This document shows, piece after piece, positions 9,045 to 18,823 of a stretch of DNA of 64,000 nt (positions are counted from its first letter, which is position 1; each line of letters starts with the position of its first letter). The notes beneath the pieces were generated by a model. It searched no databases and was not told the DNA's origin. It worked only from the letters and a program-made list of their open reading frames with translations. Source of the DNA: Armatimonadota bacterium. GTDB lineage: Bacteria; Armatimonadota; Fimbriimonadia; Fimbriimonadales; Fimbriimonadaceae. The stretch covers positions 1,273,805-1,337,804 of the forward strand of contig JBAXHT010000001.1 of NCBI GenBank assembly GCA_037138755.1. The letters run 5' to 3'. The position numbers and the translations under genes are program-made.

Positions 9045-10676
9045 ATGCAAATCATTGACCTGAACCGCCTCCGCCGAACCTATTTCGGGAATCCGACCGC
9101 CACGCGCGATCAGCGCGTTCAGTTGCGCGGGAGCAAAGCGGTCGTCCTGTTCACGCTCTACCTGGTGATCATGGCATTGGTTTTGTACGTCGCGTATGAC
9201 AGCGCGATGGGCGCGTCATCCCGCAGCCTTGCCACAGCTCAGCAGAACCTGCAGGGCTTCTACTGGGCCACGATTGGGTGTTTGGGGGTGGTCATCACGA
9301 TTGTTGCTCCAGCAGTTGGGGCGTTCGCGATTGTCACCGAGAAGCAACGCCGGTCCCTCGATCTCGTCTTTTCGGCTCCGGTCGAACCGAAGTTTTATCT
9401 TGTTGGAAAGCTAATCTCGGCCTACCGATATGTCTGGCTGTTGCTCATTCTAGCGCTGCCATTTTGCGCCGTCAGCGTCACGTTGGGCGGAACAACCTGG
9501 ATTCAGCTCTTCATCGCGTTCCTTCTGTTCTCGTTCTACGGCCTGGTCTGCGTAGCGTTTGGGTTGCTTCTATCAGCGATGAGCACCAAGCCGATTCCCG
9601 CACTGTGTTGGACGTACTGCGCGATTGGGGCGTACTGGTTCTTCACCTTTTACATGATGATGATGGGTATCGCTGGCGGGGCGGGAGGACGCGGCGCGTC
9701 GCCTTTCAGCAGCGTGTCACCCATCATGGCGATCTGTCCGATGACGTTTCCTTTTCAGGGCGGACAGTCAGCGATGGTGTTTGGGAAAGAAATTCCTGTC
9801 TGGCTCATCTCGATTGCGGAGCACTTGCTCGCAATCAAGGTCATCATCCTCGGCGCCGGATCAATCATGTCGCCCTCGGACGGGCGAGAAATCAAGTCGC
9901 TGCGGATTCATGGCCTGATCTACTTCGCCGCACTTGCCGCGTTAGTGGGTTGGGGCATGGCCGCCGGCACTAGTTCTAGCCTCGGTTCCTCAACGACTGG
10001 AATCTCAAGCACGGAACAGTCAGCATCCATGTTCGGTAGAGGATTGGCGGGGATGCTGTCCATCACAGGAATCTGTCTCGTGCCCTATTTGAGCACCTTT
10101 GGCGTCAACGAGTATCGACGCTTCCGGTTCAATGGACTCTTCGATTTGCGGAAGTTGCTCGGCGGCACGGTGGCCGGAAACCTCCCTTACCTTCTGCTGT
10201 TTGCTTTCAGCGGGATTGCGGGCTACGTCTTCGGTACGACTTTAGACGTGAGTACGGCGATTCTTTCTATGGGGGGGCGCGGGGTCAAGAAAATGGCAAC
10301 AGGACTGGAGTTGTTCACCGAGCCCATGTTCTTGATGTACATCCTCCTCGCTGCGGGAATATGGACGTTGATGTGGGTGAGCGGGATTCTCTCTGCAGCC
10401 AAGCATCAGAACATTTCCCGAGCTCGAACAATGAGCCTGTTCTCTTTGGTTGGACTAGCCTTAGTTCCGACGTTTTTCCTAAGTATTGTCGCCCCCGAGT
10501 CGCTCGCGCGAGTTGAGGGTCTCTGGGCCTTCAACATCATCGCGAGCATCTTTTGCAACATCGAACACTCCTACTTCGCCGTGATCCACGGCGCGGTTTT
10601 GATGCTTGTTAGCCTTGTCCTCATCGTTTCGCTCAATAAGCGACTCAAACTGTTGAAAGGAGAAACTCCGTCATGA
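9045..10676 (+). CDS. Large ABC transporter permease with about 12 spans
   Basis: This 543-residue membrane protein begins with a cytoplasmic stretch containing LRRTYFGNPTATRDQR. It has about six spans in the first 260 residues, including the loop EKQRRSLDLVFSAPVEPK that marks ABC-2 permeases, and a second set of about six spans from residue 280 to the end. The central loop is Ser/Thr-rich (about residues 305-325). It follows the ATPase by six bases and its TGA overlaps the next ATG. It is probably the second permease of the exporter; the duplicated size suggests a fusion of two permease-like halves or an added membrane domain. Confidence 0.88.
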   Translation: MQIIDLNRLRRTYFGNPTATRDQRVQLRGSKAVVLFTLYLVIMALVLYVAYDSAMGASSRSLATAQQNLQGFYWATIGCLGVVITIVAPAVGAFAIVTEKQRRSLDLVFSAPVEPKFYLVGKLISAYRYVWLLLILALPFCAVSVTLGGTTWIQLFIAFLLFSFYGLVCVAFGLLLSAMSTKPIPALCWTYCAIGAYWFFTFYMMMMGIAGGAGGRGASPFSSVSPIMAICPMTFPFQGGQSAMVFGKEIPVWLISIAEHLLAIKVIILGAGSIMSPSDGREIKSLRIHGLIYFAALAALVGWGMAAGTSSSLGSSTTGISSTEQSASMFGRGLAGMLSITGICLVPYLSTFGVNEYRRFRFNGLFDLRKLLGGTVAGNLPYLLLFAFSGIAGYVFGTTLDVSTAILSMGGRGVKKMATGLELFTEPMFLMYILLAAGIWTLMWVSGILSAAKHQNISRARTMSLFSLVGLALVPTFFLSIVAPESLARVEGLWAFNIIASIFCNIEHSYFAVIHGAVLMLVSLVLIVSLNKRLKLLKGETPS

Positions 10677-12373
10677 TCGCCCCCGAACATCTCTCGCCGT
10701 TCCGCCGCCGCATCCGCCTGCTCTATGCGCTGCGTGGAATGTGGTTTGGCGTACTGGTCAGCGGGGCAGTTGCGGTCCTTTGGAGTTTGCTGGATTTTAA
10801 GGGAGTTTTGTACGCAGAGTGGCCGTGGATGATCGGGCTGGTTCTCTGCGGAGGCGCACTTGGCTTGTTGATCGGTTGGTTTGCACGGGTCAGCGATCAA
10901 GCTGTGGCGATGAGCATCGACCGGCGGGCGGCTCTGAAGGATCGATTGAGTACCGCGATGGAGCTTGACGAGACCGACGAGTATGCGAACGAAGTACGGC
11001 AAGACGCGCTGAAGAAGATCGAGACCACGGACCCAAAGACAATATTCCCGGCCCGCTGGGGCTGGTTGCAGAACTCGGGAATCGGAACTGCGAGCGTGGC
11101 GTTCTTGATCTTCGCACTCAGTTCTAGTTCGATTATCTCTTTGTCCGTGAGTCCGACTGACCAAGCGGAAATGAAGAAGGAAGCCGCCCGTCTCGAAAAC
11201 CTAAAGAAGGCGATTTTTGATGACGGCTCGAAAAAGAAAGCAATCTCCCCCGACCTTCAGGCTCTCCAGAAGGACTTGATGAGGCTACAGAGGGATTACG
11301 AAAAGGCTCGGATCGATCCGAAGCAGGCGATGATCAAGAAGGAAGAGCTGGCCAAGGAGGCTGCGGAGCTTGCGAAACAAAAGGCAACGGAAGCCCTTGA
11401 CGACATCAAGAAGGGAGAAAGCGCTCTAGAGAAGATGGAAAGGGCGGAGCTTGAGAAAGCTGGGCTGAAGGATGTGAACATGTCGGACGTTCACATGGAA
11501 CCGAACGAGTTTGACCAGAAGATGCAGGATGCTCAGCAGAAAGCAGAGACTGCGAAGCAGAAAGTTGGTGATTTACAGCAGAAGCTCGACTCCTTGAATC
11601 AAAAAATGCAGAACCCAAATCTGAGTGAGGCAGAGAAGAAGGAGCTTGAGAAGCAGATGGCTGACGCCAAGAAGGCGATGGACGATGCCAAGAAACAGCT
11701 GTCCGAAGCCGAAAAGCAACTTGCGAATATGAAGCTCTCGCAGGAGGCTCGCGATGTTCTGTCCAAGCTCCAGAACGACCCACTGATGAAGGAGATTCAG
11801 AAGGAACTTGAGCGATTGCGCAAGAAGTTGAAAGAGGCCGCCAAAGGCGATGAAGACACCATGTGGAAGCCCAAGCTGACCAAAGAGCAGATGGCCGAAA
11901 TGCGGAAGAAGATTGAAGACTTCTTGAAAAGCCTTAAGGACGACAAAGCTCGCGAGGAGTATTTGAAGCAGCTTTTGGAAGCACTGAAGAAAGCTGAGGA
12001 GATGGGGCAGTGCAATGGCGTTGGAATGGGATTGGGTCTAGGAATAGGAATAGGAATGGGCGGACCAGGACCTGGGCCAGACAACGACCAAATGCTCTTC
12101 GACAGTGGAGTTGTGAACAAGAGCGATCCGATCCAAGGGAAAGGAAAGGGAACTCCAACCTTTGCACCGACCGAGCGCGATCCGCTTCGACCAGGGCCCG
12201 AGATGACTTTTGAGATCAAAGCCCCGACGTTTAAGGGCACGCGTTCGAGCGTCCCGTATGAGAAGGTTCTGCCCAGCTACAAGCAGAAAGCCGAATCAGC
12301 CCTCAAGAAGCAAGACATCCCCAAGCAGCACCAAGCGCGAGTCAAGCGCTATTTCGATAGCCTGAGTAAGTAG
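10673..12373 (+). CDS. Coiled-coil membrane protein of the MoxR/VWA operon (DUF4175-like)
   Basis: The 566-residue product has two N-terminal membrane spans (about residues 20-65) and a third at about 130-152. A very long Lys/Glu-rich coiled coil follows (about 165-440) with repeated E-x-x-K heptads. Next comes a Gly-rich segment (about 448-465) encoded by short DNA repeats near 12040, and then a compact C-terminal tail rich in Lys. The arrangement resembles DUF4175-type proteins found beside moxR-DUF58-VWA genes. It probably spans the membrane and offers a rod-like periplasmic or cytoplasmic scaffold for the MoxR/VWA proteins encoded downstream. The start overlaps the previous TGA; moxR begins seven bases after its stop. 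Confidence 0.8.
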   Translation: MIAPEHLSPFRRRIRLLYALRGMWFGVLVSGAVAVLWSLLDFKGVLYAEWPWMIGLVLCGGALGLLIGWFARVSDQAVAMSIDRRAALKDRLSTAMELDETDEYANEVRQDALKKIETTDPKTIFPARWGWLQNSGIGTASVAFLIFALSSSSIISLSVSPTDQAEMKKEAARLENLKKAIFDDGSKKKAISPDLQALQKDLMRLQRDYEKARIDPKQAMIKKEELAKEAAELAKQKATEALDDIKKGESALEKMERAELEKAGLKDVNMSDVHMEPNEFDQKMQDAQQKAETAKQKVGDLQQKLDSLNQKMQNPNLSEAEKKELEKQMADAKKAMDDAKKQLSEAEKQLANMKLSQEARDVLSKLQNDPLMKEIQKELERLRKKLKEAAKGDEDTMWKPKLTKEQMAEMRKKIEDFLKSLKDDKAREEYLKQLLEALKKAEEMGQCNGVGMGLGLGIGIGMGGPGPGPDNDQMLFDSGVVNKSDPIQGKGKGTPTFAPTERDPLRPGPEMTFEIKAPTFKGTRSSVPYEKVLPSYKQKAESALKKQDIPKQHQARVKRYFDSLSK

Positions 12374-12379
12374 GAAAAC

Positions 12380-13369
12380 ATGGCAGAACAAGAGGCAATC
12401 TGGTTTCGAGAAACCTTCAACCGCATCCGAACCGAGGTCGGCAAAGCAGTTGTCGGGCAGGACAACATCGTTGAACACGTCCTTATTGGCCTGGCGGCAA
12501 ATGGGCACGTACTGCTGGAAGGCATGCCGGGTCTCGGGAAGACGTTGCTTGTCCGTACCTTAGCGAGCGTTTTATCGCTCGACTTTTCTCGCGTCCAGTT
12601 CACGCCAGACATGATGCCAGCGGACGTGACCGGAACGAACATTTTGGGAGAGAATCGTTCGTTCGAGTTCCGACGCGGACCGATCTTTGCGAACATCGTG
12701 CTTGCGGATGAAATCAACCGCGCGACGCCGAAGACGCAGTCGGCGCTGCTAGAGGCGATGCAAGAAAGGTCGGTCACGGTTGGCGGAAAGCGCCACGATC
12801 TGGCAGAACCGTTCCTGGTGATGGCAACCCAGAACCCGGTGGAGCAAGAAGGAACTTATCCGCTCCCCGAGGCTCAGCTTGACCGGTTCTTCTTCAAGCT
12901 AATCGTCCCATATCCTACAAAGGAAGAGTTAAAGAATGTGGTTTTGCGTACCACGGGGACCGAATCTGCGACGTTGCAGGCGGTAGCCAGTGGCGAGGAT
13001 GTGATTCGAATGCGACAAGTTTCGCGAGAGGTTCCGATGTCGGAGGCTGTGTTGGACTTCGCCTTGGAGCTTTCACTATCTACCCATCCCGATTCGCCTG
13101 GAGCAGGGAAGTTAGTGCAGAAGTATGTACGTTATGGGACTTCGCCTCGCGGCGCGCAATGTCTCTGCTCGGCAGGAAAAGTGATGGCTCTGCTGGACGG
13201 TCGGTTCAACGTTGCGAAAGACGACATTAAGAAAGCCGCAGTTGCGGTGCTACGACATCGACTGATTCTGAACTACGAAGCGGAGGCGGATGGAGTGACT
13301 GCGGATCAAATCGTCGCAGATGCGCTGAGTCACCTCGAAAGCCGAGATCGCGATACGATTCGAGTCTGA
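12380..13369 (+). CDS. MoxR-family AAA+ ATPase of the VWA operon
   Basis: This 329-residue AAA_3 ATPase has Walker A EGMPGLGKT (near residue 50), Walker B VLADEINR (near 110) and the sensor 1 sequence ATQNPVEQEGTYPLPEAQ. The arginine-bearing segment is PEAQLDRFFFK. It is similar throughout to the product of 2864-3811 but clearly a separate paralogue. It sits between a coiled-coil membrane protein and a DUF58 protein, the classical MoxR context, so it very likely remodels or loads the VWA/DUF58 proteins encoded next. ATG 12380 is preceded by an AGGAA at 12372. Confidence 0.95.
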   Translation: MAEQEAIWFRETFNRIRTEVGKAVVGQDNIVEHVLIGLAANGHVLLEGMPGLGKTLLVRTLASVLSLDFSRVQFTPDMMPADVTGTNILGENRSFEFRRGPIFANIVLADEINRATPKTQSALLEAMQERSVTVGGKRHDLAEPFLVMATQNPVEQEGTYPLPEAQLDRFFFKLIVPYPTKEELKNVVLRTTGTESATLQAVASGEDVIRMRQVSREVPMSEAVLDFALELSLSTHPDSPGAGKLVQKYVRYGTSPRGAQCLCSAGKVMALLDGRFNVAKDDIKKAAVAVLRHRLILNYEAEADGVTADQIVADALSHLESRDRDTIRV

Positions 13370-13374
13370 AACCG

Positions 13375-14235
13375 ATGCTCAGTCCGCGCGAAACCCGCCT
13401 GCTCGAAAGCCTGCGGCTCAACCCGAGTCGCGCCTTTCGGGGCGCGACGAAGGGCGAACGGGTGAGTAAGCGGAAGGGGATCAGCATCGAGTTTGCCGAT
13501 TTCCGTAACTACTCGGATGGCGACGACCTGAGGCATCTGGACTGGAACGTCCTTGCTCGCCTCGAAACTCCTGTTTTGAGAACCTATCAAGACGAGGAGG
13601 ATCTGATCTTGTACCTGGTGGTTGATAACTCGGCAAGCATGAAGTTTGGAGAACCGGAAAAGGCAGAAGTCGCGGCCAAAGTTGGTGCCGCACTTGGAAC
13701 CATCGCCCTCATCGGCGGGGACGCCGTTCGGTTAGTGAATGGCTCCCATTCGGCTCCGCCTCAACAGCCGCTTCGGGGGCGATCAAATGCCAGGAACCTG
13801 TTTTCACGCCTCGAAATGCTTGAGGCTGGAGAGAAATCAGTTAGCCAGGCCATCCAGTCCTTGCTCAAAGGATCGGTGAAGAACGGCTTGGTGATTCTTG
13901 TATCAGATGGCCTTGATGAAGCCCTTCCACAAGCAATACGTGCACTTGGTGGCAGAGGGTTCGAAGTATGGATGGCACATGTTTTGGACGACGGCGAGAT
14001 CGATCCCGATCTCGAAGGAGACCTTCGACTGATCGATTCGGAGAATGATCAGATCGCCGAGATCACTGTCAATCGAGATACCTTGCTCGCTTACAAAACC
14101 AACCTCCAGACTCACATCGAGGCAATCCGCCAATCCGTTCAGCGCACGGGTGGTAAGTACACCCTGGTCCAGACGAGCGAAAGCTTGGAGCACACCATCA
14201 GCCGCCGAATGAAGCCGGAGAGGTGGTTCGCATGA
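13375..14235 (+). CDS. DUF58 domain protein (VWA-like partner of MoxR)
   Basis: The 286-residue product carries the DUF58 signature at about residues 24-64: GERVSKRKGISIEFADFRNY followed by the run SDGDDLRHLDWNVLARL. A VWA-like region follows with the MIDAS-type motif VVDNSASMKFG (about residues 81-91) and ILVSDGLDE for the later strand. DUF58 proteins are cytosolic partners of MoxR ATPases. The gene lies five bases after moxR and its TGA overlaps the ATG of the BatA-like gene, so co-production is very likely. No membrane span is visible. Confidence 0.93.
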   Translation: MLSPRETRLLESLRLNPSRAFRGATKGERVSKRKGISIEFADFRNYSDGDDLRHLDWNVLARLETPVLRTYQDEEDLILYLVVDNSASMKFGEPEKAEVAAKVGAALGTIALIGGDAVRLVNGSHSAPPQQPLRGRSNARNLFSRLEMLEAGEKSVSQAIQSLLKGSVKNGLVILVSDGLDEALPQAIRALGGRGFEVWMAHVLDDGEIDPDLEGDLRLIDSENDQIAEITVNRDTLLAYKTNLQTHIEAIRQSVQRTGGKYTLVQTSESLEHTISRRMKPERWFA

Positions 14236-16010
14236 GTTTCCAGAATCCAGCTTTGTTATGGCTGTTTGCGCCGCTCGGCGGAACGATACTGGCGCTCTAC
14301 TTGCTCCGGATGCGTCGCCAGGACGTGCGAATCCCCGCCAGCTTTTTGTGGCCGAGCCACACCGAGGAGATTCGGGCGAACAGCCTCTTTCAAAAACTAC
14401 GGTTCAACTGGCTCTTGGTGCTTCAACTGCTCATCGCGGCCCTGGCCTGCGTCGCTCTTGCCCGGCCCCAGTTCAAACAAAAGGGCTTGCTGGGAACGAC
14501 GACAGTCATAATCATCGACAATTCTGCTTCGATGAGAGCGACCGATGTGTCGCCAAATCGGCTTGAGCAAGCCAAGAGCCTCGCAAACGAGGCGGTTTCG
14601 TCTGCGGGGATCGGAGATCAGATCGCTATTTTGACAGCGGCAAATGTCCCGAAAGTGGTCAGTCCACTCTCTAATGACCCGGGAGCCCACCGAGCGGCTT
14701 TGAGTCAGCTGAAACCGACCGACACCGAGGGTGACATGGCGGAGGCCTTGCGGCTAGCGGCGGCTTTGGTGAGCGGGATCGACGGGGCAAGGATTCTTAT
14801 CCTTTCCGACGGCTGTTTTACAAAGATCTCAGACTTCTCTCCTGGAAAAGCTGCCGTGGTGTACAAGAGTATTGGAGTACGTCAAGAGAATCTAGCGATT
14901 CAGTCGCTAGGCGCAACCAAGAGCCCGAAGGGGACGGAAGTCTACTGCGGCGTCAAGAACTTTGGCTTGAACGAAGCGAAAACCGAGGTGGCGATCTACG
15001 CGGACAACAAGCTCATCCAAGCGCAAAAGATCACGATCCCAAGTCTTAAGTCAGCCGGAATCCGCTGTTTCGCGCCCGCTGGAACAAAGGTGCTGCGAGC
15101 CGAGATCTCGACGAACGACCTCTTGCAAGCCGATAACAGGCTGACGACTCTCGTTGATCCCAATGCGAATCTATCCGTCCTGCTTGTCGCAAAAGGTGAC
15201 CCGTTTCTTGAGCGTGCTCTGTTGCTCGATACCAGGGTGAGCCTAGACACAGCGAAAGAACTTCCTCTTAGCGAGGGCAAGGGGAAGCCTTCAAAGTACG
15301 ATCTGATCATCTTCGATGGTGTCCCGGTTCAGCCGGTCGAAAGCCGAGGTGTGGTCTCGCTAGGAAACGGGGCTGTAAAGATCGACGGACCTAAGGCCGA
15401 CGATGTCAAAGCTCACCCGCTGCTAGCGGAAACTGGCTTAGAAACTCTCTACATCGACTCCTCAAAAAAGCTCGATTTTCCCGCTGAAGCGGTCGTCATC
15501 GCATCGAGCAAAGACCGCCCTCTCGTCGCGATCCAGGAAGGCGAGCAGAAGCGGGTTTGGGTCGGGTTTGAGCCGATGAACAGCGATTTCCCATTGCAAG
15601 TCGGGTTTCCGATCTTTGTTTCCAACCTGCTTGACTTCGTCGGATCAGGTTCTCAGGAAGGCGAAATGGTGGCTTCAACGGGGCGAAGCTTCTTGTACCG
15701 AACGAATACCAAAATCGCGCTGAAAACTCCAAAGGAATGGACGCGAGAGCTTGAGCCAACAGATGGGGTGATCACGCTTCCCGGGCTCCAGGAGGCGGGC
15801 CAGTACAGCCTTGGTGACAAGAAACTCACCGTCAATTTGCGATCTGACATTGAATCCGATATTGCGGTGAAGCCCGATCTTGTGCTCGGCCAAAGTCCGG
15901 TCAAGACCACTCAAACTCCTTACCGCCTTGCCGACATCTGGCGTTTCCTCGCCCTCGCCGCCCTTGGGCTTCTCGCCTTTGAGTGGTGGTTCTATGCGAG
16001 GAAGAGTTGA
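14232..16010 (+). CDS. BatA-like VWA-domain membrane protein
   Basis: This 592-residue protein begins with the BatA N-terminal domain: a hydrophobic span PALLWLFAPLGGTILALYLL, the cytoplasmic PASFLW segment, and a second span near residues 58-78. A VWA domain follows with MIDAS motif IIIDNSASM (about residues 93-101) and ILILSDG. A CARDB/amidotransferase-like region comes next and a single C-terminal span near the end. ATG 14232 has a purine-rich GGAGAGG site upstream and overlaps the DUF58 stop. The protein probably displays a metal-dependent adhesion-type domain in the periplasm, working with MoxR and the VWA protein encoded next. Confidence 0.9.
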   Translation: MSFQNPALLWLFAPLGGTILALYLLRMRRQDVRIPASFLWPSHTEEIRANSLFQKLRFNWLLVLQLLIAALACVALARPQFKQKGLLGTTTVIIIDNSASMRATDVSPNRLEQAKSLANEAVSSAGIGDQIAILTAANVPKVVSPLSNDPGAHRAALSQLKPTDTEGDMAEALRLAAALVSGIDGARILILSDGCFTKISDFSPGKAAVVYKSIGVRQENLAIQSLGATKSPKGTEVYCGVKNFGLNEAKTEVAIYADNKLIQAQKITIPSLKSAGIRCFAPAGTKVLRAEISTNDLLQADNRLTTLVDPNANLSVLLVAKGDPFLERALLLDTRVSLDTAKELPLSEGKGKPSKYDLIIFDGVPVQPVESRGVVSLGNGAVKIDGPKADDVKAHPLLAETGLETLYIDSSKKLDFPAEAVVIASSKDRPLVAIQEGEQKRVWVGFEPMNSDFPLQVGFPIFVSNLLDFVGSGSQEGEMVASTGRSFLYRTNTKIALKTPKEWTRELEPTDGVITLPGLQEAGQYSLGDKKLTVNLRSDIESDIAVKPDLVLGQSPVKTTQTPYRLADIWRFLALAALGLLAFEWWFYARKS

Positions 16011-18823
16011 TCCGGTTCGCGTCGCCGGAATATGCTCTTTTGCTTCTGCCCTTAGGGCTGAGTCTGTGGCTTGGGCATCGCATGATTCGCGGGATGGCAA
16101 AGCGACGCAAGCGGCTGGCCTTTGTCTTGCGGTCATTGTTGTATCTGATCGCCACCATGTCTCTGATGGGGCCGATACTTTACCGTCAAAACCAGGGGGC
16201 ATGTACAATATTCCTGGTCGACAGATCAGACTCGATACGAGACGCCGACCGCCAGAAGCAAGAGGAATTCATTTCTCAGGCGGTCGCCAAGATGCCAGAT
16301 GGCGACCAGGCCGCGGTGGTTGCCTTTGGAGCGAACGCGCTCATCGAATCCGCACCGGCGGGTCGCCGCGAAGTGCGTCGAATTGAGTCGCGAGTCGAAG
16401 CAAGCAACTCCGACCTTGCCGGGGCTGTGCGGCTGGCAAGTGCCATGTTCCCGACCGGAAAAGCTCGCCGAGTCGTGATCCTCAGCGATGGGAACGAGAC
16501 TCGCGGTGAGGTGCGGGCGGCGGCGGCAGCGGCAAAGTCAGACAAGATTTCCATCGACTTCGTTGCTATGGGTGGCGAGAAATCGGGTGCCGAGGCCCTG
16601 GTGAGCAGTCTCGAACTTCCGGATTCAGGGAAAGAGGACCAACCATTTGATCTAACGGTCAAGATCGACTCTCAGGGCATCGGCTCGGGAGTTCTCAGCA
16701 TTGATAGAGATGGCACCATTGTCGACCGAAAGCAGGTCGCACTCCAGGATGGACGCAACTCGATCATTGTCAGGCAGGTTGTCAAAAACGTTGGGCTGGT
16801 TCGCTACCGGGCCACGCTCCAGGCGCCTGGCGACAGCGATCCGCGAAACAATGTCGGAGCTGGGTTTATCAACATCAGGGGGCGTCCGAAGCTACTGATT
16901 GTTCAAGCGAATGAGAAGGACAAATCCCTTTTCGACGCACTGCTGAAATCCGGCCTCAGCGCCGATCTTGCCTTCCCCGGCTCCCTTCCTAGCCGCCCCG
17001 AGCAGCTTCAGTCTTACGACAGTGTCATTCTGAACGACATCAATGCTACGTTAGTGCCCCCCAGTTTTCAGGAATCGCTAGTCGGAGCCACGAGGGATAG
17101 CGGCGTCGGACTTGCGATGGTCGGCGGCGAAGATTCGTTTCTGCCTGGCGGTTGGTACGGTTCACCAGTGATCGAAGCCCTGCCGGTTGACCTAAACATT
17201 CGGCAAAAGAAGTCATTGGCGGCGGCATCGGTCTTCATTTTGGCCGACTGCTCAGGTTCCATGGGCGCGACTGAGGATGGGGTTCCCAAGGTCAAACTCG
17301 CCTCTCGAGCGGCGGAGGAAACGATCAAGATGCTCGGGCCGATGGACCGAGTAGGGGTAGCGGGAAGTAGCGATGGGATCGAAATCGTGGCTCCGATGCA
17401 GAGTGCCGCCAACAAAGAGAATGCGATCATCGGAGCTCGAAAATTAGCAGTAACGGGGGGAGGAATCTACGTTCGCCCGAGCATTCTGAAAGCAGAAGAG
17501 GTTCTGAAAAACGAACCCAGCAAGACTCGGCACTTCATCCTTCTCGCCGACGGAGGAGATTCGACGGACTGGGAGGGAGTTTTTGAAACTGCCTTACGGA
17601 TGCGAGCCCAGAAGATCACGACTTCGGTCGTTGCGATTGGTGATGGAAAGGACGTCGCGAACCTGCGAAAGCTCGCCGCGCTCGGCGGGGGGCGTTACTA
17701 CCTTGCTCTGAAGGCAAACCAACTTCCGGCAATCTTTACGCAGGACACTTCGATCATGTCGCGAAGCGCGATTGAGGAAGGTGCATTTTTGCCGAAGGTC
17801 ACGCAGCTTGATGAGTCGATTCAAGGCGTGCTTGACGCAGGAACGCCACCTCTACTTGCTTATGATTTGGTGGAAGCAAAGCCGCTGGCGAAGACCATTC
17901 TGAAGACGAAAAAGGATGATCCACTACTACTTCACGGACGAGCCGGTTTAGCTCAGACAATGGCATTCACCAGCGATGCAAAGGCTCGCTGGGCGAAGAG
18001 TTGGGTGGGTTGGGACGGATTCGCAACGTTCTGGTCTCAACAGGTTCGGGCGATTGGGCGTCAAGCACCGCAAAACAACTATCAAGTCTCGGTCACGGAG
18101 TCCGGCGGGAAGTCAAAGGTGACGGTCGTTGGGCGAGACAAGACCGGGAATCTCTTGGACGCGCCCGAGACCCCGGTCAGGGTGGCTTCGCCGGACGGCA
18201 AGAGCCAGGAACTGTCCCTGCTCCAATCCGCTCCCGGAACCTACGAAGGCGAGTTTGATGTTGGAGCGACGGGTAGCTACATCGTCAGCGTGGTCGAGTC
18301 AGACGGAAAGGGCGGTAATCGGGTTCAGACGGCGGGAGTCTCGGTTGCTTATCCCGCCGAGTACCGGGTTCTGAAAACAAACTCCAGCTTGCTGAACGAG
18401 ATAGCAAGGGCGACAGGAGGCAAAAAACTCGAACGGCCCGAAGAAGTCCATCGAAAGGTGACAATCCCCGGGGAATCGCTCACGGAGATTTGGCCGACAT
18501 TGCTGATGATCGCCCTCATAATCTTGCCATTGGACATCGCCAATCGCCGCATTTCCGTACCGTTTTGGAAGCTTTTTGAGCGAAAGCCCAAGCAAAAAGA
18601 GAATGTGGAAGTGGCTCGTTTGAGGAACCTGAAGCGGGTGAGAAGAGTGGCGGAGCCTGCCGAGGCACGGGTCGTTCTGCCGAGCCAACCCAGCTCAGCG
18701 GGGAGCGTCACTAAGATGGAATCGCCGCCCGTCAGCCCGATCGTAGAGGAACAAGCCTCGAATCCTGATAGCGCTGGCTCCGCCTTGCTGGAAGCGAAGC
18801 GAAAGCGTAATCGATCAGAGTAA
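16007..18823 (+). CDS. Large VWA/glutamine-amidotransferase-like membrane protein
   Basis: This protein has about 938 residues. Two N-terminal spans are followed by a first VWA domain (IFLVDRSDSIRD, about residues 65-76). A GATase1-like domain follows with the hallmark GVGLAMVGGEDSFLPGGW (about 364-381). A second, more canonical VWA domain has FILADCSGSMGA (about 407-418) and ILLADGGDST. A beta-sandwich follows, then a C-terminal span (about 825-845) and a charged cytoplasmic tail. The order VWA-GATase_VWA-VWA is known from planctomycete and armatimonadete MoxR loci. The start is uncertain: TTG 16007 overlaps the previous TGA and has GAGGA upstream, while GTG 15983 is an alternative. Its last nine bases overlap the convergent ABC gene. 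Confidence 0.85.
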   Translation: MIRFASPEYALLLLPLGLSLWLGHRMIRGMAKRRKRLAFVLRSLLYLIATMSLMGPILYRQNQGACTIFLVDRSDSIRDADRQKQEEFISQAVAKMPDGDQAAVVAFGANALIESAPAGRREVRRIESRVEASNSDLAGAVRLASAMFPTGKARRVVILSDGNETRGEVRAAAAAAKSDKISIDFVAMGGEKSGAEALVSSLELPDSGKEDQPFDLTVKIDSQGIGSGVLSIDRDGTIVDRKQVALQDGRNSIIVRQVVKNVGLVRYRATLQAPGDSDPRNNVGAGFINIRGRPKLLIVQANEKDKSLFDALLKSGLSADLAFPGSLPSRPEQLQSYDSVILNDINATLVPPSFQESLVGATRDSGVGLAMVGGEDSFLPGGWYGSPVIEALPVDLNIRQKKSLAAASVFILADCSGSMGATEDGVPKVKLASRAAEETIKMLGPMDRVGVAGSSDGIEIVAPMQSAANKENAIIGARKLAVTGGGIYVRPSILKAEEVLKNEPSKTRHFILLADGGDSTDWEGVFETALRMRAQKITTSVVAIGDGKDVANLRKLAALGGGRYYLALKANQLPAIFTQDTSIMSRSAIEEGAFLPKVTQLDESIQGVLDAGTPPLLAYDLVEAKPLAKTILKTKKDDPLLLHGRAGLAQTMAFTSDAKARWAKSWVGWDGFATFWSQQVRAIGRQAPQNNYQVSVTESGGKSKVTVVGRDKTGNLLDAPETPVRVASPDGKSQELSLLQSAPGTYEGEFDVGATGSYIVSVVESDGKGGNRVQTAGVSVAYPAEYRVLKTNSSLLNEIARATGGKKLERPEEVHRKVTIPGESLTEIWPTLLMIALIILPLDIANRRISVPFWKLFERKPKQKENVEVARLRNLKRVRRVAEPAEARVVLPSQPSSAGSVTKMESPPVSPIVEEQASNPDSAGSALLEAKRKRNRSE

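Noticed and set aside
9278-9973. Plus-strand 231-codon frame inside the large ABC permease
   Set aside because: It is an off-frame reading of a transmembrane gene with an Arg/His-rich translation, and no ribosome site.
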